Below the pieces are notes generated by a model, which was given only the letters and a program-made list of their open reading frames with translations, made no database searches and was not told the DNA's origin. Source: Ruegeria sp. SCSIO 43209 (GTDB taxonomy: Bacteria; Pseudomonadota; Alphaproteobacteria; Rhodobacterales; Rhodobacteraceae). From it: a stretch of DNA of 64,000 nucleotides. The stretch's first letter is position 1. Each line of letters begins with the position of its first letter. The DNA is taken from the NCBI RefSeq assembly GCF_019904295.1, contig NZ_CP065362.1, positions 434,001 through 498,000 on the forward strand. The letters are read 5' to 3'. Shown piece after piece: positions 27,651 to 36,164 of this stretch. A program made the position numbers and the translations under genes.

Positions 27651-28736
27651 ATGAAGCGCTGTGCAATTGTACAATTTGAACCGCGCCATGAAGAAGTCAT
27701 CCCCAGCTTGGTGGCCGCCTGTAATGCCAACGGGTACCGACCACGAATCTTTCTGCATCGCCGGATCTTAAAGCTGCGCGGAGATATCATGGCCTTGGTC
27801 CCGGGATTGGAATTTGATGTTGAGTATGTGCCTTTAAGCACGCCGGATTACCGGGCTGCGGATGCACCAAAACATATCAAGTCTACTATGGCTGCAATTG
27901 AAGCGGCCGAACATGACTTCGTCCTCATGGCCTCTTTGAGTCGTCCAAAAGCGGCAAGCTGGGCGCGTGGAGTGAAGAAGCCATTGATCATGGTCCTGCA
28001 TAATCTGGATCAGTTCAGCCAGATGGCACCCCTGCGCGAGACGCTTCAGATGCCAAATGCGCGCTACATCAGCCTGAGTGCACATGTCACGGCTGAATGG
28101 ATCAGCCGGGTGGGCAAAGCCCATATGGACAGGATCGCGACGTTGGAGCCGTTTTATTGGATCGATGATCCGGAACCAAAATTGGGCCAGCCGCGTCAGG
28201 TCGTGATCCCCGGCAACGTTAACATGCGGACACGTGATTACCCTGGCCTGCTGAATCTTCTTGGCAATCGACCGGACGCCTTTCAGAATCTGCATTTCAT
28301 CCTGCCGTCAGGAGGCGGAGATCGCGCCAAGGTTGAAAGTGAGATCCAGGACCGAAAGCTTGACGCGCGTTTTACGTGCGTGCCTTTGGACAACAGCGGG
28401 CAGGTCGGGCATGCCGCGTATTTTGACGCACTGGCAGGCGCTCAGGTGATACATCCGCTCATGCCATTTGACTATGAACAATATCAACGGATCAAGATCA
28501 CATCTGCCCTGTCCTCATCGGGTGGATTCTGTGTGCCGATCGTCATGGACCGCTGGTCAGAGGCCTGTTACCGACCACCAATGCTGATTGCTGACAATGG
28601 GTTGGAGGCAAGCCTGACCCGCATTTCAGAGGCGAGTGATGCAGAACTCAGCGATCTGCAGGCAGCGCTGAAGTCTTACCGCCGATCTGCACTTTCAAAC
28701 GGAGCTGTCGGGCTAAGACGGCTAATTGAACAATAA
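27651..28736 (+). CDS. Putative glycosyltransferase-like protein, function unknown
   Basis: A protein of 361 residues with GGAAG before the ATG. It has no signal peptide or membrane segment. The N-terminal half alternates strands and helices (CAIVQFEPRHEEVIPSLVAAC, PLIMVLHNLDQFS), and the C-terminal half has a PSGGGDRAKVE turn, ending with a region (HPLMPFDYEQYQRIKITSAL) that resembles the donor-binding half of GT-B fold enzymes. No family-defining motif is certain. It precedes a GT2 enzyme and a sulfotransferase-like gene on the same strand, supporting a role in surface glycan assembly. Confidence 0.6.
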   Translation: MKRCAIVQFEPRHEEVIPSLVAACNANGYRPRIFLHRRILKLRGDIMALVPGLEFDVEYVPLSTPDYRAADAPKHIKSTMAAIEAAEHDFVLMASLSRPKAASWARGVKKPLIMVLHNLDQFSQMAPLRETLQMPNARYISLSAHVTAEWISRVGKAHMDRIATLEPFYWIDDPEPKLGQPRQVVIPGNVNMRTRDYPGLLNLLGNRPDAFQNLHFILPSGGGDRAKVESEIQDRKLDARFTCVPLDNSGQVGHAAYFDALAGAQVIHPLMPFDYEQYQRIKITSALSSSGGFCVPIVMDRWSEACYRPPMLIADNGLEASLTRISEASDAELSDLQAALKSYRRSALSNGAVGLRRLIEQ

Positions 28737-28950
28737 GTGCATCTATTCGGTACACTCTCAGCCTTTTAGATCCACCTAACCTTGAGTTGGAAATCGCCCA
28801 AGTTGGCAACATGATGTCGCGCCGTACTTTTTTCGTTCCTACGCGAAATTCGCAGTTCAGAACATCTGCAAAACCGTTATTCTCAATGAGCACCACATGA
28901 CATGCGGTCTGGCGGATCACCAGACTGAAGCGTCGGATCAAAGGAATAGA

Positions 28951-30009
28951 ATGACACGAATGCTAGCGATCCTGACGGTCAAAGATGAAGGCGCGTTCCT
29001 GTTGGAATGGCTCGCCCATCATCAGATGGTTGGTTTCACTGATTTTCTGATCTTCTCGAATGATTGCGCGGATGGCACCGATCTGATGTTGCACCGACTC
29101 GAAGAGATGGGGCAAATCACTCATGTCAGCCATGAAGCCAAGCCCGATAAGAGCGTACAGTGGCAGGCTATGAAACAAGCCGCCAAACATCCTCTATTGA
29201 AAGAAGCAGACTGGATACTGGCGCTCGATATTGATGAGTTTGTAAATATCCATATTGGCGACGGCTCATTAAACGCGCTCATCCATAGCCTCCCCGAGGC
29301 GGATGCGATCACGCTCACCTGGCGGCTATTCGGAAATGCAGGGATCGTTTATTTTGAAGATGCGCCGGTGACCCAACAGTTCACTTCGTGCGCCCCCAAA
29401 CCCATCCTTTGGCCGTGGCGCGCCTCGATGTTCAAAACGCTTTATCGCAACAACGGGATTTACCGTAAACCAGGCATTCATCGGCCAATTTCGCCTGATC
29501 AGACCCGCGTGGATGAGGCGTGCTGGTATGATGGATCAGGCCGTTTGCTTGGCGGCGATTATCGCCGCCAGCGGGTATTTTCCAACTATACCCAAGATAC
29601 GACCATGAGGGTTCAGCTTAACCATTATGCTTTGGGCGCGATGGACTCCTTTCTGCTCAAACGTGCGCGTGGACGTGGGGTGCATTTCAAAGAGAAAATC
29701 GGCATGGATTATTGGGTCGATTACAACTTTAACAGCGATCAGGACGTCTCTATTTCCCGCTACCAATCGGCACGGGCTGCTCGGGTTACCGAGCTAAAAT
29801 CAGATGCCACACTGAAGAAGCTACATGACAAGGCCTGCGAATGGCGGCACAAGCGATTTAAGGAACTTTTGGAGTCAGAACCTGAACGCGCGTTTTTTGC
29901 TCGCCTGATGATGGCTGGCCAATCCACACCTCTGACGGAGCATACGGCCCGTCAGCTTATTTCAGTTGCCATGCGCGCGAACCAGAAAGCCGCCGCAGAG
30001 TCCGAGTAG
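28951..30009 (+). CDS. Glycosyltransferase family 2-like protein
   Basis: A protein of 352 residues; the start at 28951 has AAGGAA 5 bases upstream. The beginning MLAILTVKDEGAFLLEWLAHHQ, then FSNDCADGTDLML and the D-x-D-like LALDIDEFVNI near residue 92 match the family of GT2-like proteins with K-N/D-E-x-x-x-L-x-E-W motifs. The remaining part includes HRPISPDQ and LNHYALGAMDSFLLKRARGRG, also seen in the minus-strand gene at 58667-60277; the two are paralogues. Donor and acceptor sugars are unknown. It is followed 12 bases later by the sulfotransferase-like gene. Confidence 0.82.
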   Translation: MTRMLAILTVKDEGAFLLEWLAHHQMVGFTDFLIFSNDCADGTDLMLHRLEEMGQITHVSHEAKPDKSVQWQAMKQAAKHPLLKEADWILALDIDEFVNIHIGDGSLNALIHSLPEADAITLTWRLFGNAGIVYFEDAPVTQQFTSCAPKPILWPWRASMFKTLYRNNGIYRKPGIHRPISPDQTRVDEACWYDGSGRLLGGDYRRQRVFSNYTQDTTMRVQLNHYALGAMDSFLLKRARGRGVHFKEKIGMDYWVDYNFNSDQDVSISRYQSARAARVTELKSDATLKKLHDKACEWRHKRFKELLESEPERAFFARLMMAGQSTPLTEHTARQLISVAMRANQKAAAESE

Positions 30010-30021
30010 GAGCCTTCCTTC

Positions 30022-30681
30022 GTGCCGCAATCATCAAAAACCCATCCTGAATATCTGTCTACTCGTGCAGGCCGTACGCGGCGGATATTTCAGGTCGGTT
30101 TCAACAAGTGCGGCACAAGGTCGATTTCCGCCTTTCTAGATAACAACGGCATTCCGACGGTTCACTTCAAGCGTGGCAATCTGGCCCGCGCGCTCGCTAA
30201 CAATCTTAAGTATGGCTATGCGCCGCTCAATGGCATTGACCGTTGGGTCGGCTACACCGACATGCAGATGGTAAGCGGCTCGCGCGTGATTGAAGGTTGC
30301 CGTTATTTTCGTCAACTCGCGGCATATTATCCCAATTCCTATTTCATATTGAACACTCGAGACAAAGACAGGTGGATCGCAAGTCGCCGAAACCATGGCA
30401 ATGGGTTTTATGCCGAGCGTTATCGTAAGGGTATGAATTTCGAGTCGGTTGATCAGGTAATTGATCATTGGTCAGAAGAATGGGACCGGCATCATCAGGA
30501 GGTGCCCGAATTTTTTAAGGACCAACCGGATAAATTATTGATATATAATATAGAAACAGACAGCCCTGACCAGATGTCCGAGTTCCTTGCGCCTGATTTT
30601 GAGACTGATCCGACTTTCTTCGGCCATGAGGGTAAAACGTCCGGAGGCAATGACGCCGACGATGCGGTTTCTCCGAATTGA
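30022..30681 (+). CDS. Sulfotransferase-like protein
   Basis: A protein of 219 residues starting with GTG, preceded by AGGAG. The segment IFQVGFNKCGTRSISAFL at residues ~24-41 resembles the 5'-phosphosulfate loop of PAPS-dependent sulfotransferases, and YFILNTRDKDRWIASRRN near residue 110 resembles the 3'-phosphate binding segment (R...S). The length is short but typical for bacterial family members. It likely transfers sulfate, perhaps to a surface glycan made by the two upstream genes. No signal peptide; cytoplasmic. The C-terminal tail is acidic and disordered. Confidence 0.75.
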   Translation: MPQSSKTHPEYLSTRAGRTRRIFQVGFNKCGTRSISAFLDNNGIPTVHFKRGNLARALANNLKYGYAPLNGIDRWVGYTDMQMVSGSRVIEGCRYFRQLAAYYPNSYFILNTRDKDRWIASRRNHGNGFYAERYRKGMNFESVDQVIDHWSEEWDRHHQEVPEFFKDQPDKLLIYNIETDSPDQMSEFLAPDFETDPTFFGHEGKTSGGNDADDAVSPN

Positions 30682-30970
30682 GATGTCATGGCCTACTTAT
30701 TTAAGCAGCATAAGAAATCGAGTGTGGGCGAGAACGAAAGGTTCGGTCGCCAACTCTCTGACGAATGAATGCGACTTAAAACTTGCCCAGCTTAGCTGGC
30801 TAACGGAGTGACAAGATTGAACAGGCAGGCTGCGCCGCCGCGCACCTTTTGATTGCCTTGATTCCTATGGTGCGCGCGATGCTCTTGCCGTTGGCAATCT
30901 TTTGGAAAGGCCGTTGATTTCGACAATTTGGGCAATGAGCGTCGTAACTGTTGGTTTACTCTTGGTGCTG

Positions 30971-31831
30971 TTAGAGCACAAAATCCAGACCAATATCGAG
31001 GCAGTGTGCACTGTGGGTGATCCAGCCCATAGAAATCAAATTAACACCGGTGTTCGCCACAGCCCGCACATTATCTGGGGTTATCCCGCCTGAAGCTTCG
31101 GCAATGGCTTGACCATCAATCATGCCTATAGCTTCGCTTAAGGTTCTTGGATCCATGTTATCCAGTAGCACCGCATCAACACCGATTTTCAGAACTTCGG
31201 CCAGCTGCTCCAGCGTGTCGACCTCGATCTCGATCTTGACCATATGACCGACTGTCTCTTTGGCCCGCGTCAAGGCCGGGCGGACACCCCCGGCTATGGC
31301 GATGTGGTTGTCCTTGATCAGCACCGCGTCACTTAGGGAGTAGCGATGGTTCATGCCGCCGCCTGATCGCACAGCGTATTTCTCTAAAGCCCGCAAACCG
31401 GGCGTTGTTTTTCGGGTACAGACGATGGCAGCACGCGTGCCTTCGACGCGGCGAACCATATCGGCAGTCACACTTGCAATACCCGATAGATGACCCAAGA
31501 AGTTGAGCGCCGTACGTTCGGCAATCAGCAGACTGCGCGACGGCCCTTTGAAGGTAGCGATCACTGTGCCGGGCGCGACTGTCCCACCATCCTCGACATG
31601 ACGGATTACTTTGATCGCCGGATCTATCAGCTCACAAGCCAATTCAGCACAATCCAGACCGGAAATACATCCGGATTGACGCGCGCAAGCCACAACTTCG
31701 GAAACATGATCCGAAGGAATAACAGCCGAAGAGGTGACATCTCCGGCGAGGCCCAAATCTTCATCAAGTGCGCGGCGGATCACCGGCTCCAGCATCGTTC
31801 GGGGCAACGGGGCTAGGGGCATGATAGTCAT
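30971..31831 (-). CDS. nadC: Nicotinate-nucleotide pyrophosphorylase (carboxylating)
   Basis: A protein of 286 residues. It converts quinolinate and PRPP to nicotinate mononucleotide, CO2 and PPi, the third step of de novo NAD synthesis. Visible signatures are the N-terminal helix LEPVIRRALDEDLGLAGDVTS, RTALNFLGHLSGIA, the phosphate and carboxylate binding CTRKTTPGLRALEKYAV with GGGMNHRYSL, the lysine in VLIKDNHI, and EVDTLEQL with VLLDNM. The start ATG lies 3 bases after the nadB stop; an ATG three codons further in is an alternative. Last gene of the nadA-nadB-nadC operon. Confidence 0.96.
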   Translation of the reverse strand: MTIMPLAPLPRTMLEPVIRRALDEDLGLAGDVTSSAVIPSDHVSEVVACARQSGCISGLDCAELACELIDPAIKVIRHVEDGGTVAPGTVIATFKGPSRSLLIAERTALNFLGHLSGIASVTADMVRRVEGTRAAIVCTRKTTPGLRALEKYAVRSGGGMNHRYSLSDAVLIKDNHIAIAGGVRPALTRAKETVGHMVKIEIEVDTLEQLAEVLKIGVDAVLLDNMDPRTLSEAIGMIDGQAIAEASGGITPDNVRAVANTGVNLISMGWITHSAHCLDIGLDFVL

Positions 31832-31834
31832 TTC

Positions 31835-33373
31835 TCAAGCAGTCCTCAAAAAGGGTTCCTGACTGGTCAAACTCGCATGAGCAAGTACTTCGGTCAGAGT
31901 CATCAAAAGAGATTGCGCGTTCGCCTCAGGATTAGGGAAGTCACTTCGGTAATGTCCGCCACGCGATTCTCGGCGCAGATCGGCAAAGACCGCGATCGAA
32001 AGCGCGACTAGTGCCGGGTCAGAAGCGCAGGCAGCGGTTTCGACCAACGGAGACAACTTTGAAATGACTTGACGCAATCCCACCTCGTCGCGGATCAAAC
32101 CCAGAAATTTTGTAGCCAAAGGCCGGACAGAGCTAGGGTCAGAACGAGGCAGAGCGGTAACTGTAGGAACAAATGACAGGTTTCTCATTTCTGCCTTGGC
32201 AACATCATTTGCGGCGCGGCATCCCATCACCACCGCCTCTAGCAGTGAATTGCTAGCAAGGCGATTGGCACCATGCAGGCCAGTGGCCGCGCATTCACCT
32301 ATGGCCCAAAGGCCTGACAGAGTGCTTCTTCCATACTCATCAACGGCGATACCGCCCATGTGGTAATGCGCAGCCGGAAGTATCGGTATGGGATCGCGCG
32401 CCGGATCAATTCCGGTTGCTGCGCACAATGCATGGATGCCAGGGAACCGCTGGACAAATTCGGCACCAAGCGCGGCACGAGCATCAAGAAACACTCGCCC
32501 ACCTTCCAATATGACCTGATGCACGGCACGAGCCACCACGTCACGCGGGGCCAGTTCAGCCCCCGGAATATGCGACATGAAGCGCTTGCCGGTTTGGTCA
32601 ATCAGAATTGCGCCTTCGCCCCGGACGGCTTCACTGACCAATGCCAGTGGTGTCTGCTTGGCATCCAGCGCTGTGGGATGAAACTGGACAAATTCCATAT
32701 CGCGCAACGCTGCCCCGGCGCGGGCGGCCATCATGACACCCTGGCCGAAATTACCTGAAGGGTTGGTGCTGACACCAAACAGACCGCCGCAACCGCCTGT
32801 CGCCATAACGACCTGAGATGTGCGCAATACCTCTGCTTGGGCATCTTTTTGCAGATGAACGCCTGTGACGTGTCCGTCTAGCGTCAACACCCGTCGGGCT
32901 TCGACTCCGGTCAAGCAAGTGATCGACTGGCATTGCAACACGGCACTCGCAAGGGCCGATGTGATTTCGGCTCCGGTGCGGTCGCCGCCTGCATGCAGTA
33001 TGCGGCGGCGGGAATGCGCGGCCTCGCGCCCCAAGGCATATGTGCCGTCGGCGGTTCTATCGAAACGAACGCCATGTTTCTCTAAACCAGTGATCGCCTT
33101 TTGCGCTTCGCAGAGAATGGCCGACGCCAGGGTTTCGTCGCACAGCCCGTCGCCCGCCCGCAAAGTATCGGCCAAGTGTTGCGCAGGATCACCATCCGTG
33201 CCTAGTTCGGCGGCAATCCCTCCTTGAGCCCAAGCGCTGGAACATTCCTGGCCCAGCCCTGCACGGGTGATTAGTACTACGGGTTGTGGAGCTAGTTCCA
33301 GCGCTGCCGTCAGCCCGGCGATGCCGCCACCGATGATGGCAGTTCGACCATGAAGCCCTTCGAGCCAGATCAT
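31835..33373 (-). CDS. nadB: L-aspartate oxidase
   Basis: A protein of 512 residues, slightly shorter than the usual ~530. It oxidises L-aspartate to iminoaspartate with FAD, which NadA then condenses with dihydroxyacetone phosphate. The FAD dinucleotide fold is [18 protein letters not shown] at the N-terminus. The substrate loop [39 protein letters not shown] and the FAD-ribityl contact [18 protein letters not shown] are the fumarate-reductase/AO family hallmarks. The ATG overlaps the nadA stop by 4 bases (ATGA), so the two are translationally coupled. Confidence 0.96.
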   Translation of the reverse strand: MIWLEGLHGRTAIIGGGIAGLTAALELAPQPVVLITRAGLGQECSSAWAQGGIAAELGTDGDPAQHLADTLRAGDGLCDETLASAILCEAQKAITGLEKHGVRFDRTADGTYALGREAAHSRRRILHAGGDRTGAEITSALASAVLQCQSITCLTGVEARRVLTLDGHVTGVHLQKDAQAEVLRTSQVVMATGGCGGLFGVSTNPSGNFGQGVMMAARAGAALRDMEFVQFHPTALDAKQTPLALVSEAVRGEGAILIDQTGKRFMSHIPGAELAPRDVVARAVHQVILEGGRVFLDARAALGAEFVQRFPGIHALCAATGIDPARDPIPILPAAHYHMGGIAVDEYGRSTLSGLWAIGECAATGLHGANRLASNSLLEAVVMGCRAANDVAKAEMRNLSFVPTVTALPRSDPSSVRPLATKFLGLIRDEVGLRQVISKLSPLVETAACASDPALVALSIAVFADLRRESRGGHYRSDFPNPEANAQSLLMTLTEVLAHASLTSQEPFLRTA

Positions 33374-34341
33374 TTCACTGCCAGCATCCGTTCTACCGCG
33401 CGGCGCGCATCTTCGGCGATGGCCGGATCGACGGTGACTTCGTGATGGCCCAGTTCCAATGCGTCGCGAATGTTGCGCAGACTAATGCGCTTCATATGTG
33501 GACACAGGTTACAGGGGCGCACGAATTCCACCTCAGGATGGTTCAGCGCCACGTTGTCGCTCATCGAGCATTCGGTCAGCAGGCAAACCCGCGTCGGTTT
33601 TTTGTCGCCGACGAAATCCGACATGACTGCGGTAGAGCCAGAAAAATCTGCTTCGGCAACCACTTCGGGCGGGCACTCAGGATGGGCCAGCACCGTAACA
33701 CCCGGCCACGCTTCGCGCATTTCACGTATATCGGCTGGAGTAAACAGTTCGTGCACCTCGCAATGTCCATGCCATGCGATCAATTCGACATCGGTCTCTT
33801 TGGCGACGTTCTTGGCGAGATACTCGTCCGGGATCATCAACACGCGCGACACCCCGAGGGATTCCACCACCTTTACTGCGTTGCCCGACGTGCAGCAGAT
33901 ATCCGATGCCGCCTTCACCGCTGCCGAAGTGTTTACATATGTGATCACCGGAACGTCGGGATGGGCTTCGCGCAAAAGCGCAATATCCTCGGGTGTGATG
34001 GAATCCGCCAGTGAACACCCCGCCCCCAAATCTGGGATCAGCACTGTCTTATCCGGATTCAGCAGCTTGGCAGTTTCCGCCATAAAATGCACACCAGCCA
34101 ACACAATTACATCGGCATTAACCTCGACAGCTTCTCGCGCAAGCGCAAGGCTGTCGCCCACGATATCGGCAACTCCATGGAAGATCTCCGGCGTTTGGTA
34201 ATTGTGGGCGAGGATGACCGCATTCCTCTCACGCTTGAGATCAAGGATGGCTTCCAGATCATCTTCAAACAGCATCCATTCGGGTTGCGGGATGATCTGC
34301 TTTACCCGGTCGTAGAGGTCTGGAAGGCGAAAATCTTTCAT
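33370..34341 (-). CDS. nadA: Quinolinate synthase A
   Basis: A protein of 323 residues from [15 protein letters not shown]; an ATG four codons upstream is possible, but GGAG lies 6 bases before this one. It condenses iminoaspartate and dihydroxyacetone phosphate to quinolinate using a [4Fe-4S] cluster. Candidate cluster ligands are the cysteines in GAGCSLADS, the pair in [13 protein letters not shown], and PCNLCPHMK, as in other NadA proteins. Also visible are [20 protein letters not shown] near the N-terminus and [10 protein letters not shown]. The upstream region contains two palindromes probably bound by the NadQ regulator encoded just before it. Confidence 0.95.
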   Translation of the reverse strand: MKDFRLPDLYDRVKQIIPQPEWMLFEDDLEAILDLKRERNAVILAHNYQTPEIFHGVADIVGDSLALAREAVEVNADVIVLAGVHFMAETAKLLNPDKTVLIPDLGAGCSLADSITPEDIALLREAHPDVPVITYVNTSAAVKAASDICCTSGNAVKVVESLGVSRVLMIPDEYLAKNVAKETDVELIAWHGHCEVHELFTPADIREMREAWPGVTVLAHPECPPEVVAEADFSGSTAVMSDFVGDKKPTRVCLLTECSMSDNVALNHPEVEFVRPCNLCPHMKRISLRNIRDALELGHHEVTVDPAIAEDARRAVERMLAVK

Positions 34342-34354
34342 TGGCTTCTCCATT

Positions 34355-34373
34355 TATACTCGAATCGAGTATA
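34355..34373 (-). promoter_or_regulatory. Perfect 19-bp palindrome, candidate NadQ operator
   Basis: The sequence TATACTCGA-A-TCGAGTATA is a perfect inverted repeat with 9-bp arms. It lies 13 bases upstream of the nadA start at 34341 and directly downstream of nadQ. Its core TCGA-x-TCGA recurs in the second element at 34390-34402. A perfect dyad immediately upstream of the NAD operon, next to its presumed regulator gene, strongly suggests the operator. Confidence 0.75.
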
Positions 34374-34389
34374 TTGAGGTCATGCTTAT

Positions 34390-34402
34390 TCTCGATTCGA
34401 GA
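34390..34402 (-). promoter_or_regulatory. Second, weaker TCGA-T-TCGA palindrome
   Basis: The sequence TCTCGA-T-TCGAGA has 6-bp perfect arms and shares the CTCGA(A/T)TCGAG core with the larger palindrome. The centres (34364 and 34396) are 32 bp apart, about three helical turns, so two dimers could bind the same DNA face. It lies just after the nadQ stop. Confidence 0.6.
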
Positions 34403-34418
34403 TTATGTCAAGCGAGGT

Positions 34419-35300
34419 TCAGGACCGGGAGAGAGGTAATCTGACGCCCGACAGCATGCGAGCCTCTAGAATGGCCGGCCGATATCGGAACAGGCGTGCC
34501 GGACGACCACCGGTGCCGCTGGACATTTCGCCGGTATCTTCAATCAATTCCTGCTGATCAATCTGGCGGCGAAAATTGGGTTTGTGCAGGTGTAGACCAG
34601 ACAGCGCTTCAACTGTGCGCTGTAACTGCAGCAAGGTGAAGCTTTCGGGCATGAGCTCGAACACAACCGGAGAGTATTTTATCTTGGCCCGCAAGCGAGA
34701 TATGCCGGTGGCGAGAATGCGACGGTTGTCCGCTTCCATGTGACGACCGAATTCAGGAGTGTCAACAAGCCCTGCTTCGTACATAAGCTCATAACGTTGC
34801 AAAACCAGCTCTTCGTTCCAGGTCTTCCCATTCAGACCAAACAGATAGTCCACACGCTGCAGTTTTAGCGGATCACTCCCTGCCCAAGCTGAGATACGTT
34901 TGATAATTTGTGGTAGTTCTTCGGGGCTGCGATCGCGATGATCCTCCCATGGGAAGTATTGATACCAGCTACGCCATGCCGGACGTCCAGCACCAGTAGT
35001 ATCCTGCTCCCGCACCAGACCGAGATAGCTGATCGAGATACGCTGAGAGTTGTCGGCATAACCCGAGCGTGGATCGCGATCCTTGTCTGCAAAGGTGTAA
35101 AGCTGTTCAAGATATCCCACCGGATGGCCGGTCTGCGCCTCAATCCAGGCCCGCAAGCCGCTTTGCAAGCTGCGGTGTGAAGATTCGAACGGTCCCGAAG
35201 GTAGCGCGTTACCGCCACGCAAGGTCATGACACGCGGCTGATCATCAGTCACGGCGATTAGGATAGCGATCAGTTCGGCAGGGGCTAGTCCACTTGGCAA
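34419..35300 (-). CDS. nadQ: NAD biosynthesis transcriptional regulator NadQ (NrtR-like)
   Basis: A protein of 293 residues starting with TTG after AGGAAA. The N-terminal half (LIAILIAVTDDQPRVMTLRGG ... VGYLEQLYTFADKDRD) is a degenerate Nudix-like sensor fold. The C-terminal ~80 residues form a winged helix: FTLLQLQRTVEALSGLHLHK followed by NFRRQIDQQELIEDTGE and GGRPARLFRYR, nearly the NrtR signature. Alphaproteobacteria carry such a COG4111-type protein, NadQ, that represses NAD synthesis genes. Synteny with nadABC and the dyads downstream support this. The typical Nudix box is not recognisable, so catalysis is unlikely. Confidence 0.82.
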   Translation of the reverse strand: MPSGLAPAELIAILIAVTDDQPRVMTLRGGNALPSGPFESSHRSLQSGLRAWIEAQTGHPVGYLEQLYTFADKDRDPRSGYADNSQRISISYLGLVREQDTTGAGRPAWRSWYQYFPWEDHRDRSPEELPQIIKRISAWAGSDPLKLQRVDYLFGLNGKTWNEELVLQRYELMYEAGLVDTPEFGRHMEADNRRILATGISRLRAKIKYSPVVFELMPESFTLLQLQRTVEALSGLHLHKPNFRRQIDQQELIEDTGEMSSGTGGRPARLFRYRPAILEARMLSGVRLPLSRS

Positions 35301-36164
35301 GGAATTTCCTGTTTGTAGAATGTCGCGAAGCGTTGGTTAGAATGTGCGTTCTAACCCAAATTTAGTACCTTGGCTTGAAGAAAAATACGGTGTGACGGGT
35401 GCTTCTTCAGAGAACAAGCATTTCTGGCCCAGTTAATCGTCCCACTGTTCTAACATCAGGTTACTACTTTCGGTCCAATGAACCTGAAATACAGTTTCGT
35501 CTCACGACTTGAGAAGTGTCGCAAGATATGGGTTCGGGCTGACCAAACAGCCCGTTGAGGTGTTCGTTTCGCTAAAGTAGTTCTCGAACCGGTCTTACAT
35601 ATGATCTTCTAGAGGCTGCCGTTTCCGCAAAGACATTATTGATTACACTAAATACTTCGATTTGCGACACACAGTGTCTTATCGAAATTTGGAAGCGATC
35701 ATAGCATGTCGCAGCTAAAGTCTGACCACGTCACACTCGACAGTTGGGTTGTGAAGCTTCCTCCAACTCGAAGATACCCATCCGACCCGCGGCGCTAAGC
35801 GGCCAGTTCTTTGAATCGTTGTACGGGACGGGGTCCAGGAGTGAATTGAAATCTACGGATCGGGACCTCTAGGTAGTTTGATATCTTGGCTGATGTTCAC
35901 AAATTGCAAGTTTCAGAACAACCCAGTTTGATTTTTGCGTCATGCGCTTTGACTTTCTTAGGCTGAAGATTCTGATCCCGCATTGACACCACGGATGAGA
36001 GTGTCCGCGCACGGCGGTAACAATCCAGCAGTCGTTCGGGCGGGGCATTCTGCTGCTCCGATACCAGCACTACTGGTCGAAAACTTCTCCCGGTCCAATA
36101 GTCAGAAAGAGAGAGGCCCAGGGCAGCAAAACCCTGAGCCAGCTTTCAATCGGACGGTCCCGCC
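35301..36164. other. 864-base stretch without a recognisable gene
   Basis: This is the longest gene-free stretch in the window. Apart from the dyad at 35335-35356 close to nadQ, I see no coding pattern with convincing codon use, no tRNA and no intrinsic terminator. Its AT content is higher than in flanking genes, compatible with a decayed region. A short open frame at 35983-36273 overlaps the sulfatase 3' end and looks accidental. Confidence 0.5.
35335..35356 (-). promoter_or_regulatory. Inverted repeat upstream of nadQ
   Basis: GGTTAGAA-TGTGCG-TTCTAACC has 8-bp perfect arms and a 6-base centre. It sits 35 bases upstream of the TTG start of nadQ in its promoter region and does not share the TCGA core of the nadA operator. 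A candidate site for an unknown regulator or for autoregulation by another binding mode. Confidence 0.45.

Noticed and set aside
30682..30970. Possible small open frames between the sulfotransferase-like gene and nadC
   Set aside because: Short frames without ribosome binding sites or recognisable motifs; treated as intergenic.
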